Shown here piece by piece: positions 24,377-34,407 of a stretch of DNA of 64,000 nt. Source of the DNA: Neurospora tetrasperma FGSC 2508. Its lineage: Eukaryota > Ascomycota > Sordariomycetes > Sordariales > Sordariaceae. The notes beneath the pieces were generated by a model. It did not search any database. It was not told where the DNA came from and was given only the letters and a program-made list of their open reading frames with translations. How positions within the stretch are numbered: the first letter of the stretch is position 1; each line of letters opens with the position of its first letter. Where the stretch lies: contig NW_009799101.1 in assembly GCF_000213175.1 (NCBI RefSeq), positions 1,913,631 through 1,977,630 of the forward strand, written 5' to 3'. A program made the position numbers and the translations under genes.

Positions 24377-27300
24377 TCAAACAGCGCCCCTCAACCTCTG
24401 CTTGCGAGCAAGCCAGTCACCGAGCATATTATCAAGTTGCTGTATGAATGGCATATTAGGGACGGCACACTCTTGAAGAGGGTCAGGTGAAAATAAAAAC
24501 TTACCGTCGTGATTTCCGCCAACTTGGCATTCTGCTCCTTGAACAAGGAGCCGGCGATCGGGTGATCTGGCCCAACAGGTTCAACATCCGACTTGTCATA
24601 GACCACAACAAGCATATCCCGAATTTCAGATCCCGAGTCGAAGAAGGCACGAAGACTGGCATCATTCCAGGTGGGCGTACTAGTCGAAACTGGTGAAGGA
24701 GGAGAAATGTCTTTATCATCCGCTCCGTCATCTTCATGCTCAATCATTTCCGGTGACGGCGTAAGTCTGGGTGAGGATCGATCCTCTTGGCTGGATGAGT
24801 CAGCCATCAGAGGAGGTGTTGGCGAAGTCCGGTGATCGGCTTGAATAGGTGAAACATGTACAGGAGACTCGGACAAGCGCTCAGCGTGCTGCTGATGCGA
24901 CGGCGCCACACTAGAAGCCGCAGGCTGTGCGGTAGCGAACGGGTTGCGAGAGGTTTGTGCAGACCGCCCTTGCAGCCTCTGGGGTTCAGGTTCTTGGGCC
25001 GTTGCTGGTGACTGTTGTGTAGAACCCGTGATGTCATCTTCATCGGAATCGAAATCCATCTCTGAGCGGGGTTGAGCCTGAGGGATTTGCCGAGCCCCGG
25101 CATCCCGAGATTGCCCCCCGCTCTCTTGCTTCCTGGAAGTTTCCGGCGACTGTTCCCTTTGCCCTCTTTGCTCTTGCGGGCCTCCTTCTGTCATGTCGTT
25201 TGGTTCCGGTTCGACCAGGCGCATTGTAGAAGGAGGAGTGTTGGAAACATTGTTGATCCTGCCAGCAGACATGTAGTTTGACGTATCCATGCTGGTATCC
25301 TTGAGTATTCCGGCAATGGGCTTCGCATTGGTGGGCTGTGACTTTTGCAACTTGCTTGGATTTCGTTGCGGGCCTGGTGCTCTCTCCGGCGATGAAAGAA
25401 TATTCTGCTCGTCCTCTTCATGTTCTCTTTCGTGGCCGTCGGCATCCTGTGTCGATTTTCCGTGGGTCTCGTCATCTTCCTGTCCTTTCCTCTTGTCTTT
25501 TCGGGAGAAGAAACTTCGAATAGCACTAGGCTTCTTTGAGTTCTCCTTCTCCTTCCTTTTCTTGTCATCTTTGCTGGTAGGGCTGTCTTTTTCGAGCTTA
25601 TCCAAGCTTGGACGCTGCTTCGACTGGTTTGAATCACTAGACGTCCTCGCGGCGGTATCGTCGCGGAGAAGGTTAGGAGTAAGGGTGATCTTCTTGGTTT
25701 CAACATCGTCCTTGAAGAAGGAGTCCCGAACATTTCCGTCGCTTGACTTCTTGGGTCCTTCGCTCGATTTCGACTCGAAGATTTCCTCGCTGTTTCGAAT
25801 TCCAAGTCGGCCTGCGCTGTCTTCACCCGTTTTGTTGTCCTTCGTTTGCAGTGGCTTGGGCTTTAGAGGTTCAACCTTTGCTGTCTCGTCCTCGGGGTCT
25901 GTGTCGGATTCTATCTGCTGAACATTCGACTGCTGCGTCTTCTGCGACTGCTGCGTTTTGTGTGCCTGTTGCTGCTGACCGAAATATTCTGCATCTGGAT
26001 CTTCTTCATCCGTAGAGTAATCGATATCAGAGTAATCGACGTATGTAGGAGCAGCGAACTGGACGGTCTTTCGCTTCGTCCGTTTCATCGCAGACACTAT
26101 GGGGTTTCGAGGCTTGTCGGCTTGATCCCCAAGCATAGTGGCGGATAGCTAGGCGCTGTTAGCACATCGATTCTGATTCGCGAAGAACACTAGAGGGCTG
26201 GTCATTACGTCTATGTTTCGGTGTTTGTTCAAGCGTGCCAATCTCTCTGTTGGCGTTTCGATATGTTCGGCGGGCAGGTAGCCTACAAGACATATCAGAT
26301 TAGACCACTACAACCGAAAGCTCGTGGACCACTCAGGGAGGACATACCGATGCTGCTGTCTTTTACGACGCGTACTAGCCACCAGTAGCTGTTGCTGTCG
26401 TCGAGCAAAACCATGGTGTCACCTTTTGTCGCGTTGGCTTGCCCTTCGACCGTAGCAACAAAGGTGTGGAGGGCGTAAACAAACTCGAAATCGATGTCCT
26501 CTGTATTTTGTAAGCACTCTCCACCCCAGCCCGATTCGAGGAAGTCTTCATCGTGAACGCATGAAAAGTCGCCATCATCATCATCTGGGTCGGACTCGTA
26601 TGGTACCGTCAACCTAGGACTGTCGCTTTCCGACCCTGAGTCTCTCGCTAATCTGCAAATTGCCGTCACTCCTGACGTGTTCCCCATTGATGCAACGACG
26701 CTGAGATTGCTACCATTCAGCCTAGACGAGTGATCCAAAAGCAACCAGCGGGAGTTCTAGTCCTCTTCTCGTGGCCCGGTCGTTGTCTCTTTGTGGCTTA
26801 CACATACCTCTTCCTCCATGAAGGTGTACGCTTCGGCTCCTGGGTTCGGGCCATCCGTTAGGTCGAAGTTCCCATACTTACCCTCAAGATGATGATGGCG
26901 ACGAAGTATGCTGGGGGGGCTCTCGCCTATGGCTTGGGTCGCACGACCAGGAGGCAAGTAGTCAGGACAGTTGAGGTACGGAGACGAAGACCTCGGGTCG
27001 CTGACTGGAGACGAAGCCAACGAACTTTCGGGTGAGCTTCGTGGGAGGGCAGGACCAGCACAACTGTGTGACGGCAAGAGTGGAAGGGTAAAGGAAGACC
27101 CACCATCTTCTATCGAGGGCGAGCTGGAGATCTTGTCCATTCCATCATCATCGTCATCAATCTCGTTATCGCCGTCGAGGTCCCCATCATCAATGTCGGA
27201 ATGCCCGCCATTCTGCGCAACGGCCAAGGCGTCCTGGTGCGAGCGCGAAGCCATGTTGTTTCCACCGCCGCTATAGAGCTGATTTTGTAGGTTGTCGTGA

Positions 27301-27729
27301 GCCTGGTCAACGCCTGTTTCGTGATCGCGTGCGTAGCGATGGAGGCCACCAGCCTCGCCTCCAGACCAAGAGACTTGAGGGCTATGAATCGATTCCTCAG
27401 CCGCCTCCGCCGCAACTTCACGAAGGGTCTCAGCCTGGTGCGGAGCCAGGGGTCCGTTGGATGTCGAGCTATGGAAACCTTGGGTAGAGTGCGCGCCGCG
27501 GCTTTGAAGGTCGATCGTGTCTGGATGGAATAGGAGAATTAGTGTCTAGAGAAGATGGATAAGGTGTGTATGCAACCAAGGTAAGTGTAGGTCTGAAAAG
27601 AAACGCCAGGCCCTTGCAGCCACGAGAAGCCAGGGCCTGGCCGGTTTGCGACCAGGGGGCTGGGGGGTGTGTGTGAGCGAGATGAAGAAAACGGTGCATA
27701 CCGGCACGAATAATTTCGGGTCTTGTCAT
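24377..27729 (-). CDS. bud14: SH3-domain polarity protein, Bud14/Tea4 family
   Basis: Yeast Bud14 and fission-yeast Tea4 bring PP1 phosphatase to growth sites and regulate formins and polarity. Minus-strand exons are 27702-27729, 26808-27520, about 26756-26348, 26209-26282, 24505-26148 and 24377-24439, roughly 976 residues. The acceptor of exon 3 is uncertain: an in-frame choice is TAG at 26757-26759, giving a 51-bp intron; a longer intron is possible. Exon 1 (MTRPEIIRA) is 28 bp. The N-terminal region is acidic. The SH3 domain runs from FVYALHTFVATVEGQ through NSYWWLVRV to IGYLPAEHIE, interrupted by an intron at IG/YL. Next comes KRTKRKTVQFA, whose KTVQF fits the PP1-docking RVxF consensus. 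A long disordered S/Q/D/E/P-rich region follows, and the last exon ends LGDWLARKQRL. SH3 and family call are firm. Confidence 0.87.
26055..26070 (-). other. Candidate PP1-docking (RVxF) motif in Bud14
   Basis: The codons read K-T-V-Q-F inside a Lys/Arg-rich stretch a few residues after the conserved SH3 extension. [K/R]-x-V-x-F is the standard PP1 docking pattern, and Bud14/Tea4 proteins are known PP1 regulators. That this site is the docking site here is inference. Confidence 0.6.
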
Positions 27730-30700
27730 GTTGATGCAAGCGGCTCTGCAAGCGCCCCTTCAATAGTTGCACGTTGATTTCCTGTTAAGCTCACAGCAGT
27801 GGCTTGGGCCCAGGTGGCTCAAGATATGAGACAGGAAGTCTTGCGTAGTTACACCGTCGGTCTGAATGGATCACGAAGCTGCTAGATCTCAACCGCTGTC
27901 CCTTCTAGCTCCAGACGTCTAATAACTGGCCAGTCTGGCGCGCGGTCCGCGTCAAGCGCATGCAAACACACAAGACTGTTGAATGTTATATGGGATGTTG
28001 GTTCTGCCGTCGCGGCTAGGGCCTATTTCCTCAGGTAGTCTACAAAGAATCGATATGTAGGTTCTGCGCAATGGCTTGATGTCGAACGGATGGGAACAGA
28101 TGCTTCAAGCTTGGATTGATGATGCCGCCAAGACCGATGTGATGGATATGATCATAAAAGGAGAGCCAGCGAGTGGGTGGACTAGATTGTCGAGAAATGA
28201 AGGACAAGGGTGACTGCTGAAACAGGTAAGATGACGGACACGCGACAGCCTCGACCCTGGCGGACACGATGCTGGATGTACCGAGAAGAAAACGAGTGCC
28301 GTTATGCGAAAAATGCAGGAAAGCGAACAACAATGCGTGTTGCGCAGGCGGTCGCCAAAAGAGGGTCCTAGTCCTGGTGGGATGAAAGGAGGCGGTGATG
28401 AAAGAAGTATTGAATGATGGATGAGAAAAAGTGAAGTCGTTGTTTGGATTGACAATTTCAAAGTCGCCCGTTGCTGTAAAGCTAGGACAAAATCGGATTT
28501 GGCTCCAGGGGGAGAAAACCGGATGCTCCTCTATATCGTATGTAAGGTACCCTGCTGTGCCGAGTGGATAACGAAATAAAAAGTGACGATGGAACGGGGA
28601 TGTAGCCTGACCGGGACAGCTGAGGTTGAGGAGTGAAATTAAGCTTTGGATGCAAAGACTGATTGCGGAGTACGATGAAGACGTAGAAATACGCCTCAGG
28701 AGGAAGCCGCGATGATATCCATCGTCGCTCCTGCTACATTTCTCTTGAATTTCTAAAGATCGTCAAGGTGCGGAACGAAGGTGTAAACACGGCACATGTT
28801 CCCTTCATTGTTGCTGTCACGAAACTGAAATGGCCATGATTGGAAAAGTACAAGGCTGTGTACCGCGCAAGAATCAAGATAGGTAACTCCCGTTGCTGGG
28901 GCCACGCCGCGCCAGGGAAGGCCCAGATGGGGTTCCGTCAGCACCTGCAGTGCAGCACAGACAGCTGGGAGGCCTGGAGTCGCTGGGGACTTGGACCTGA
29001 AACAGCACCTTTCCGCCAGGGGCTTCCTGGTCCCCGTCAAATGCTGCCCTGCCCTCCACTCCCCGTGCCGTGTGGTTCCATCGAAACTTCGGCCCCGTCT
29101 GCCCGACGTCCCAACTCCCAAACATACGTATCGTGGCCGGGACGTCAACCGAGATCAGGAACGTCTCGCTACCATCTTCGCGGAGTATCACGTACCATGC
29201 CTTGTGAGTGAAGTCTCGAATGCTTCAATCTTTGTACTGATGTCAGATCTCTACTAGTGCCGATATCCTCCATGTAGACTTGCTCTAGGGTCAGGCTTTT
29301 AGCAGGTCGCTCTCATCCGCCATGGGCGACACCCTACCTCTACTCTACCCTCTTGCGCTCGACTCTCTGACCAAGTTAGGCGCCCGGCAAAAATCTTACC
29401 AATGAGAGGGACAAGACATGATCTATAGAGGGATGAATCATCTTCTATTTTTACTCATACCCCCATCATAAAAGCCATCGGCCTTACCCATGTGTTCTAT
29501 GACCTGGGCCAACTTCGCAATTAACCCCGCAAGAGATTCGGAAAGCTTTGAGAACTTGAATATTTCTAATCGTATATCAAAACAACCGACACAATGTGGA
29601 TGGATGACGCCTTAGCCAGCAGTAATTCTTCATGACCCTGGCAATATAGTCGTCTAGGATGTCATCATTCCACACTTGTGTCTTAGGTCCTGCTTTGAAC
29701 CAAACACAATGGATCACAACAAAGCCTAGACCTTTCATATGTTGTTTGTGGAACATCGATCTACGCGTCAAACGGGCTACGCACTTGTCTCAACCACTTA
29801 TTTCCGGGACTTGATGAATCTCGCCATGCTTAAAGGCAATACCTCTATCACCAGGCATAGTGGTTAGCCCGCCAAGCGGCCTGGTCTGTAGTTTTATATA
29901 CTATAGTTGATCTGATGCCATGAGGTTATCCTGAGGTTGTTCCGATTACCTATGCCTGCTACGGCCTGGCTTATGCCTTGGCCTTTGGACTATGGAAAGA
30001 ATCGGCACATTCGTGCCGACGGGGAGCCTTAACGTCAGCATAGCATCACCACGACACGCTGTCGTGCCTGACTGACAGCCTGCAACCTTATTCCCGCCGG
30101 GACGGTGCGCTAGCTTCAGCCCCGTGGCCCGAACATTCCGGCCTGATGGTGACTGGCCTGCCGGGAGCCAAGACTCTGTTCCACGAGGGACAAGCTATCG
30201 CCAAGCAATCGCTCAACCAACTTGATACATAAGAAGAAGATTGGCTTTACTCCAATCTCTGACTTTTGATTCATGGGGTAAACTTTTTTAGGTCTAGGGG
30301 ATCAGATAAGATCTGAGATCAGGCTCAGAGGATTTGGTACGCCTTTGTACAATTCGGGGCCTTATACTATGTACACTAGCAGATCTCTCGCAGGTGCGGG
30401 GTAGAAATCCAAGCTATTTCTCTAGACTTTCCAAAATGGTTTATGTGGGCGTATTGAGTTTGACAAAGGTGTACGATTTCTAGTTGTCAAGTGGTGTGTG
30501 TCTGGTTGATGGGTCTGGATCCGCCCCGCAAATCGTGATCGCGGATTGACTCGAGTCCGATCAGAAAGAAACACAGTGTGAAGAGCCAGAGTCGCGAAGA
30601 CAAGAATAGAAAGGAGGAGGACTGAGCTCTACAGTTTGATTCAGTTCTCTTCCACACCACATCGATAGGCCTAGAAAGTAGAGGTGCTGCAGTGCCTAGA

Positions 30701-32070
30701 GGTAGTGTACTCGACGGACAGTTTAAGTGTCTCTACATCTAATCTATCACGACAACTGATCATTTCATCTTGTTCCAGCCCTGACAAATCGTGGGAAGTC
30801 TGAGGGTTTTAAGATCGGCAAGTTCCGTATTCGACTACGACGATTGAAGTAGTGACTCTGCACTAGACCAGGTATGGAAGACCAAGGTAAACTTAAGGAG
30901 TCGAGCTCCGGCCGGGAACTGGATCTGGAACGCCCATGTTCGAGCTACCGATATATCCTTGCTACATACCTCTAGACAGCCTCGATCGCACATTCAGCCA
31001 AAACATTCTCATCTCTGAGTTGTGAGTTGATCCACCGAATAATATATGTTCGGGACATGAAAAGATGACGTCCACTGAGAGGTCGTCATGAATCAATCCA
31101 TAGCCTGACACAGATGCGGCACGGGACTCACGATACCGACTCCTGAGCAGATGGAGTTGCGGATAAGTTCTCTCTCAAGTGGAAGCTCGTACTTGATTCC
31201 TAGTGGCGGCCCCATCCACTGATTTGGGAACTCTGCGGCCCGTCTCTGCAAAAGTGAGCCGAGATGAACAGTGCATCCGGAATTGGAACACGGTACACTT
31301 CCCCCGCTTAGTTTACAGGAGGACTACTACATTCTGCGCCTACAAGTATACGCTGAAGGTGCCATTCCTTCCAACCGCAAGTCCCCGGCCTTCGTCGAAT
31401 GCGATTTATCCTGACGACTGGAAACGTTCCCTCGACCACTTTCCATCCGCACATCCCATCTTGCCGAGCAAGATACGAACGTCAAATCTTCAGCGCCAAA
31501 ACTAGGTATCCTTCATCATCTGCTGTGCTAGATTCACACCGCGGCGCAATTTTCGCCTCTTCTCGACCTGCCCGCAGATTGCGACTCGAGCCCTGTTTTT
31601 TTTTTTTTTTTTTCCAGCAGTTCAGGCCATATACAATCACGATTTCTCGGCGCCCAGCCTCTGAAGCTCAGGGCCTTCAGAACACCTTCACGCCCTACTT
31701 TGCTACCTATCTTGACATCATACCTGTCTCAAACCTCAAGAGCGATCGCATCGCGTGTCGGGAAAGTGATCGCGAATCTTCCGAGGGAAAGCCATCGGGG
31801 TAGATCGGAGAGGGGCTATTGTGAGGGCAATTGAACGACACCTTGAACACACACTGGATTTTGGCAATAGGGCCACATTTGCGACATCAATCCCGACGAC
31901 TGTGGACAGCGAGCCTCGACCACAACCACGATCACGGCGCTGTACGCGCGCCAGATGCGACACCGGAGAGACCAAACCTTATGGCGATTGAGGCATAGAC
32001 AGCAGGAGGCAGAAGGATTGCCAAAGCGCATTCCCAGCGGTCTTTTGCCGTCACTTGCGACCGATTTAGC
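27730..32070. other. Intergenic, about 4.3 kb, with possible relic coding fragments
   Basis: This lies between the divergent starts of bud14 and palH. It contains a protein-like minus-strand frame (28874-29230), a decayed minus-strand fragment (29578-29890), a hairpin-rich segment (30002-30164) and an 18-T run at 31596-31613. No intact gene with good splice signals is visible. The outer parts probably hold the promoters of the two flanking genes. Confidence 0.45.
29578..29890 (-). pseudogene. Protein-like fragment of unknown family, decayed
   Basis: One minus-strand frame reads coherently for about 100 codons: LGGLTTMPGDRGIAFKHGEI, then HQVPEISG, a TGA in frame, then DKCVARLTRRSMFHKQ, GLGFVVIHCVWFKAGP, and WNDDILDDYIARVMKNY. 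The amino-acid makeup (W, F, H, V mixed with charged residues) looks like a real globular protein, unlike the surrounding low-complexity DNA. The single in-frame TGA could be a mutated TGG. I do not recognise the family, and no upstream or downstream exons were found. Confidence 0.35.
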
Positions 32071-34407
32071 ATGGAACCACGACAGCTCTTCAGCGACCCG
32101 ACGGCCGATCCGATATCTACCGCCGGGGCCGCCAGCAATGCTCTCAGCTGCGCTTCTTTCAACCTCCCCGAAGGAGGCATTCTCCAACTCCCCAATGGCG
32201 AGATCATTACGCTTAGCGCTCCGGCCGCCTTCAAACCGCCATCATGCAATCTCGCCCTTCGTTCCGTTCCCAACATTATTGCTTCTGGCGGAGTCGTAGG
32301 GAGGACTGCAAGTGGCACCATGGGACTGAAAGCAGATGACGACTCCCACTTTTCGGACTGGCGTGATCCGTTCTATGCGTCGACGTTTCCGCAATGCTAC
32401 GCTCTTGCGGCGACGACCATTATCGCATATACTTTGGTTATCATGCTCTTCATCACGCCGAGGTCATTTCTTGATGGCGGAGTGGTTGTTCTGGGACGCA
32501 AAGGGTTCACAAATGGCGGCGGCGGCACCAGCATCGGAGGACGTCCTTGGTTGCAGAAAGTTGCAGCTCTCTCGGTCGCCATTTCACTGACCATTGCCAA
32601 CGCAGCCACGTTTCGCGCCGCCGAGCAACAGTATTCCTGGGGGGTTCAAAACGCCAAACAACTACAAGAAGATGTTCTTGGTGGGGCCGAACTCAAAATC
32701 ATCCGCATTATATCCGACACCTTTCTATGGCTCGCCCAAGCGCAAACTCTGATTCGTCTGTTCCCGCGCCAGCGAGAAAAGGTGATTATTAAATGGACGG
32801 CTTTTGCGCTCATCACGTTGGACGTCATTTTCCAATCACTCAACAGCTTCAAATATGGTGGTTCCGACCTTACGCGGCCCAAGTTCACCGAGGCTGTGCC
32901 TGCCCTTAGTTATCTGTTCGCCCTCGCTCTGGGGGTTCTCTATGCTGCTTGGGTGTTATACTACTCGATTATGAAGAAGCGGTACGCGTTTTACCACCCC
33001 TTGATGAAGAATATGATCCTCGTGGCTGTCCTGTCCGTGGTCTCCATTCTCGTTCCTGTTGTGTTCTTCATCCTCGATATATCGAAACCTGACTTCGCGG
33101 GCTGGGGAGACTACGTCAGATGGGTGGGGGCTGCTGCTGCTAGTGTCATTGTCTGGGAATGGGTAGAGAGAATCGAAACATTGGAAAGGGAAGAAAAGAA
33201 GGATGGAATATTGGGAAGAGAAGTGTTCGATGGAGACGAGATGCTCGAGGCATCACAATCGGAACATGCCTGGCCAAAGATGAAGAGAAAGGGTTCGGGC
33301 GGTTCGGATTCGCAGGATACGGAAAGTGGTGGAGGTGGCAAGGACGGCGGGCCAAGCCTGTCGAGGTTTGGTGCTTGGTCGAAGATTAGCACCTTGACAT
33401 CAAAGCACCGCACCGAGCCCAGCTCTAGAAACGAGCCTAACGAGGGAAGCTCGCCGGTGGCGGAAACTACAAATGACGACGAGAGGCCACGGTTCTTATC
33501 ACCGCCGTTATGGCCCGCACGACCAACTCCGGCAGCTACGTCAGTGAGCCGGACGGACACCACTAGCGCCGCGAGTACCATGTACGCTGTCAGGTACCAT
33601 ACCATGACAGACCTGACATCGTATGGTACGCCACCACCGACACGCAATATGGGGCGCTTGTCGGGGAGCGAGAGTCGTGGTTCCAGTCGACATAGAGACT
33701 ATGGGAGCGCGAGTCCCGGCTCAGCGCCTGCTCAGGATGCTCGCTCAACACAAAACTCCCATGTGGGGGCAAAAGCCTCATCAGCAGGAAGCAGATGGCA
33801 CGCACTTGCACCAACAGTTTCGAGCAGGGATTTCGTAACGCGTTCGGAGCCACGAAGCAGCAAGATGCAGCGCGACGAGAATTCTCGATGGGATCTCCGC
33901 GCTAGAGTTGAGGAGTTCGCAGCAACCCAAGCCGAGAATCTACGCGAGAAGTTCCGCCCAACTCTGGATACCAACAACTTGCCCGTCACCGTTATCCCCG
34001 CGCCACCGCGAAGAGGCGCCGCCATCGCCCAGCTCTGTGAGGATGAAGAGCTTAATCATTCATCAAGGGAGGGAACGGTTAGGGAAGAGAGCCGGAATAG
34101 CAACGCTTCGGGAACGGTGGTTGCGGTAGGGGGGAGTCAGACGCCGATACAAACTCCTTTTTCTCCTCCACCACGAGCGGCAAACAGCAGCATGAGCACA
34201 GCGCAAATGTCCCGGCCACAACTGAGTCCCATCGTTACCCAGGGCTCATTTACCAACAACAGGTATAACCACCTGCCTGTGACGGTGATACCAGCTCCAC
34301 CACGGCAAGACCCAGCCAGAGCACCGTCGCAGCCGCAGTCACCGTCGCTAGTTGCTCTGGGTAAGCAACCAGCGAGAAGCGACTCCTCAACGACACCGTC
34401 TCCTTGA
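32071..34407 (+). CDS. palH: PalH/Rim21 pH-sensing plasma-membrane receptor
   Basis: PalH (prr-4 in Neurospora nomenclature) is the seven-transmembrane ambient-pH sensor of the Pal/Rim pathway; it works with the arrestin PalF and ESCRT to activate PacC. The intronless frame gives 778 residues from ATG 32071. An extracellular N-terminal part of about 105 residues precedes seven hydrophobic segments spread over about 110-360 (for example ALAATTIIAYTLVIMLFI and MILVAVLSVVSILVPVVFFI). The seventh segment leads to the family-typical WEWVERIETLEREEKKDGIL and GREVFDGDEML. The cytosolic tail, from about residue 375 to the end, is long and disordered. It carries the motif LPVTVIPAPPR twice, at residues 637-647 and 735-745. 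Length and topology match filamentous-fungal PalH. Confidence 0.93.
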   Translation: MEPRQLFSDPTADPISTAGAASNALSCASFNLPEGGILQLPNGEIITLSAPAAFKPPSCNLALRSVPNIIASGGVVGRTASGTMGLKADDDSHFSDWRDPFYASTFPQCYALAATTIIAYTLVIMLFITPRSFLDGGVVVLGRKGFTNGGGGTSIGGRPWLQKVAALSVAISLTIANAATFRAAEQQYSWGVQNAKQLQEDVLGGAELKIIRIISDTFLWLAQAQTLIRLFPRQREKVIIKWTAFALITLDVIFQSLNSFKYGGSDLTRPKFTEAVPALSYLFALALGVLYAAWVLYYSIMKKRYAFYHPLMKNMILVAVLSVVSILVPVVFFILDISKPDFAGWGDYVRWVGAAAASVIVWEWVERIETLEREEKKDGILGREVFDGDEMLEASQSEHAWPKMKRKGSGGSDSQDTESGGGGKDGGPSLSRFGAWSKISTLTSKHRTEPSSRNEPNEGSSPVAETTNDDERPRFLSPPLWPARPTPAATSVSRTDTTSAASTMYAVRYHTMTDLTSYGTPPPTRNMGRLSGSESRGSSRHRDYGSASPGSAPAQDARSTQNSHVGAKASSAGSRWHALAPTVSSRDFVTRSEPRSSKMQRDENSRWDLRARVEEFAATQAENLREKFRPTLDTNNLPVTVIPAPPRRGAAIAQLCEDEELNHSSREGTVREESRNSNASGTVVAVGGSQTPIQTPFSPPPRAANSSMSTAQMSRPQLSPIVTQGSFTNNRYNHLPVTVIPAPPRQDPARAPSQPQSPSLVALGKQPARSDSSTTPSP
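33979..34305 (+). repeat. Two copies of an 11-residue motif in the PalH tail
   Basis: LPVTVIPAPPR is encoded at 33979-34011 and again at 34273-34305. All eleven residues are identical, yet ten of eleven codons differ, each by a synonymous change. The DNA copies have therefore diverged while the peptide was retained. Confidence 0.92.
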
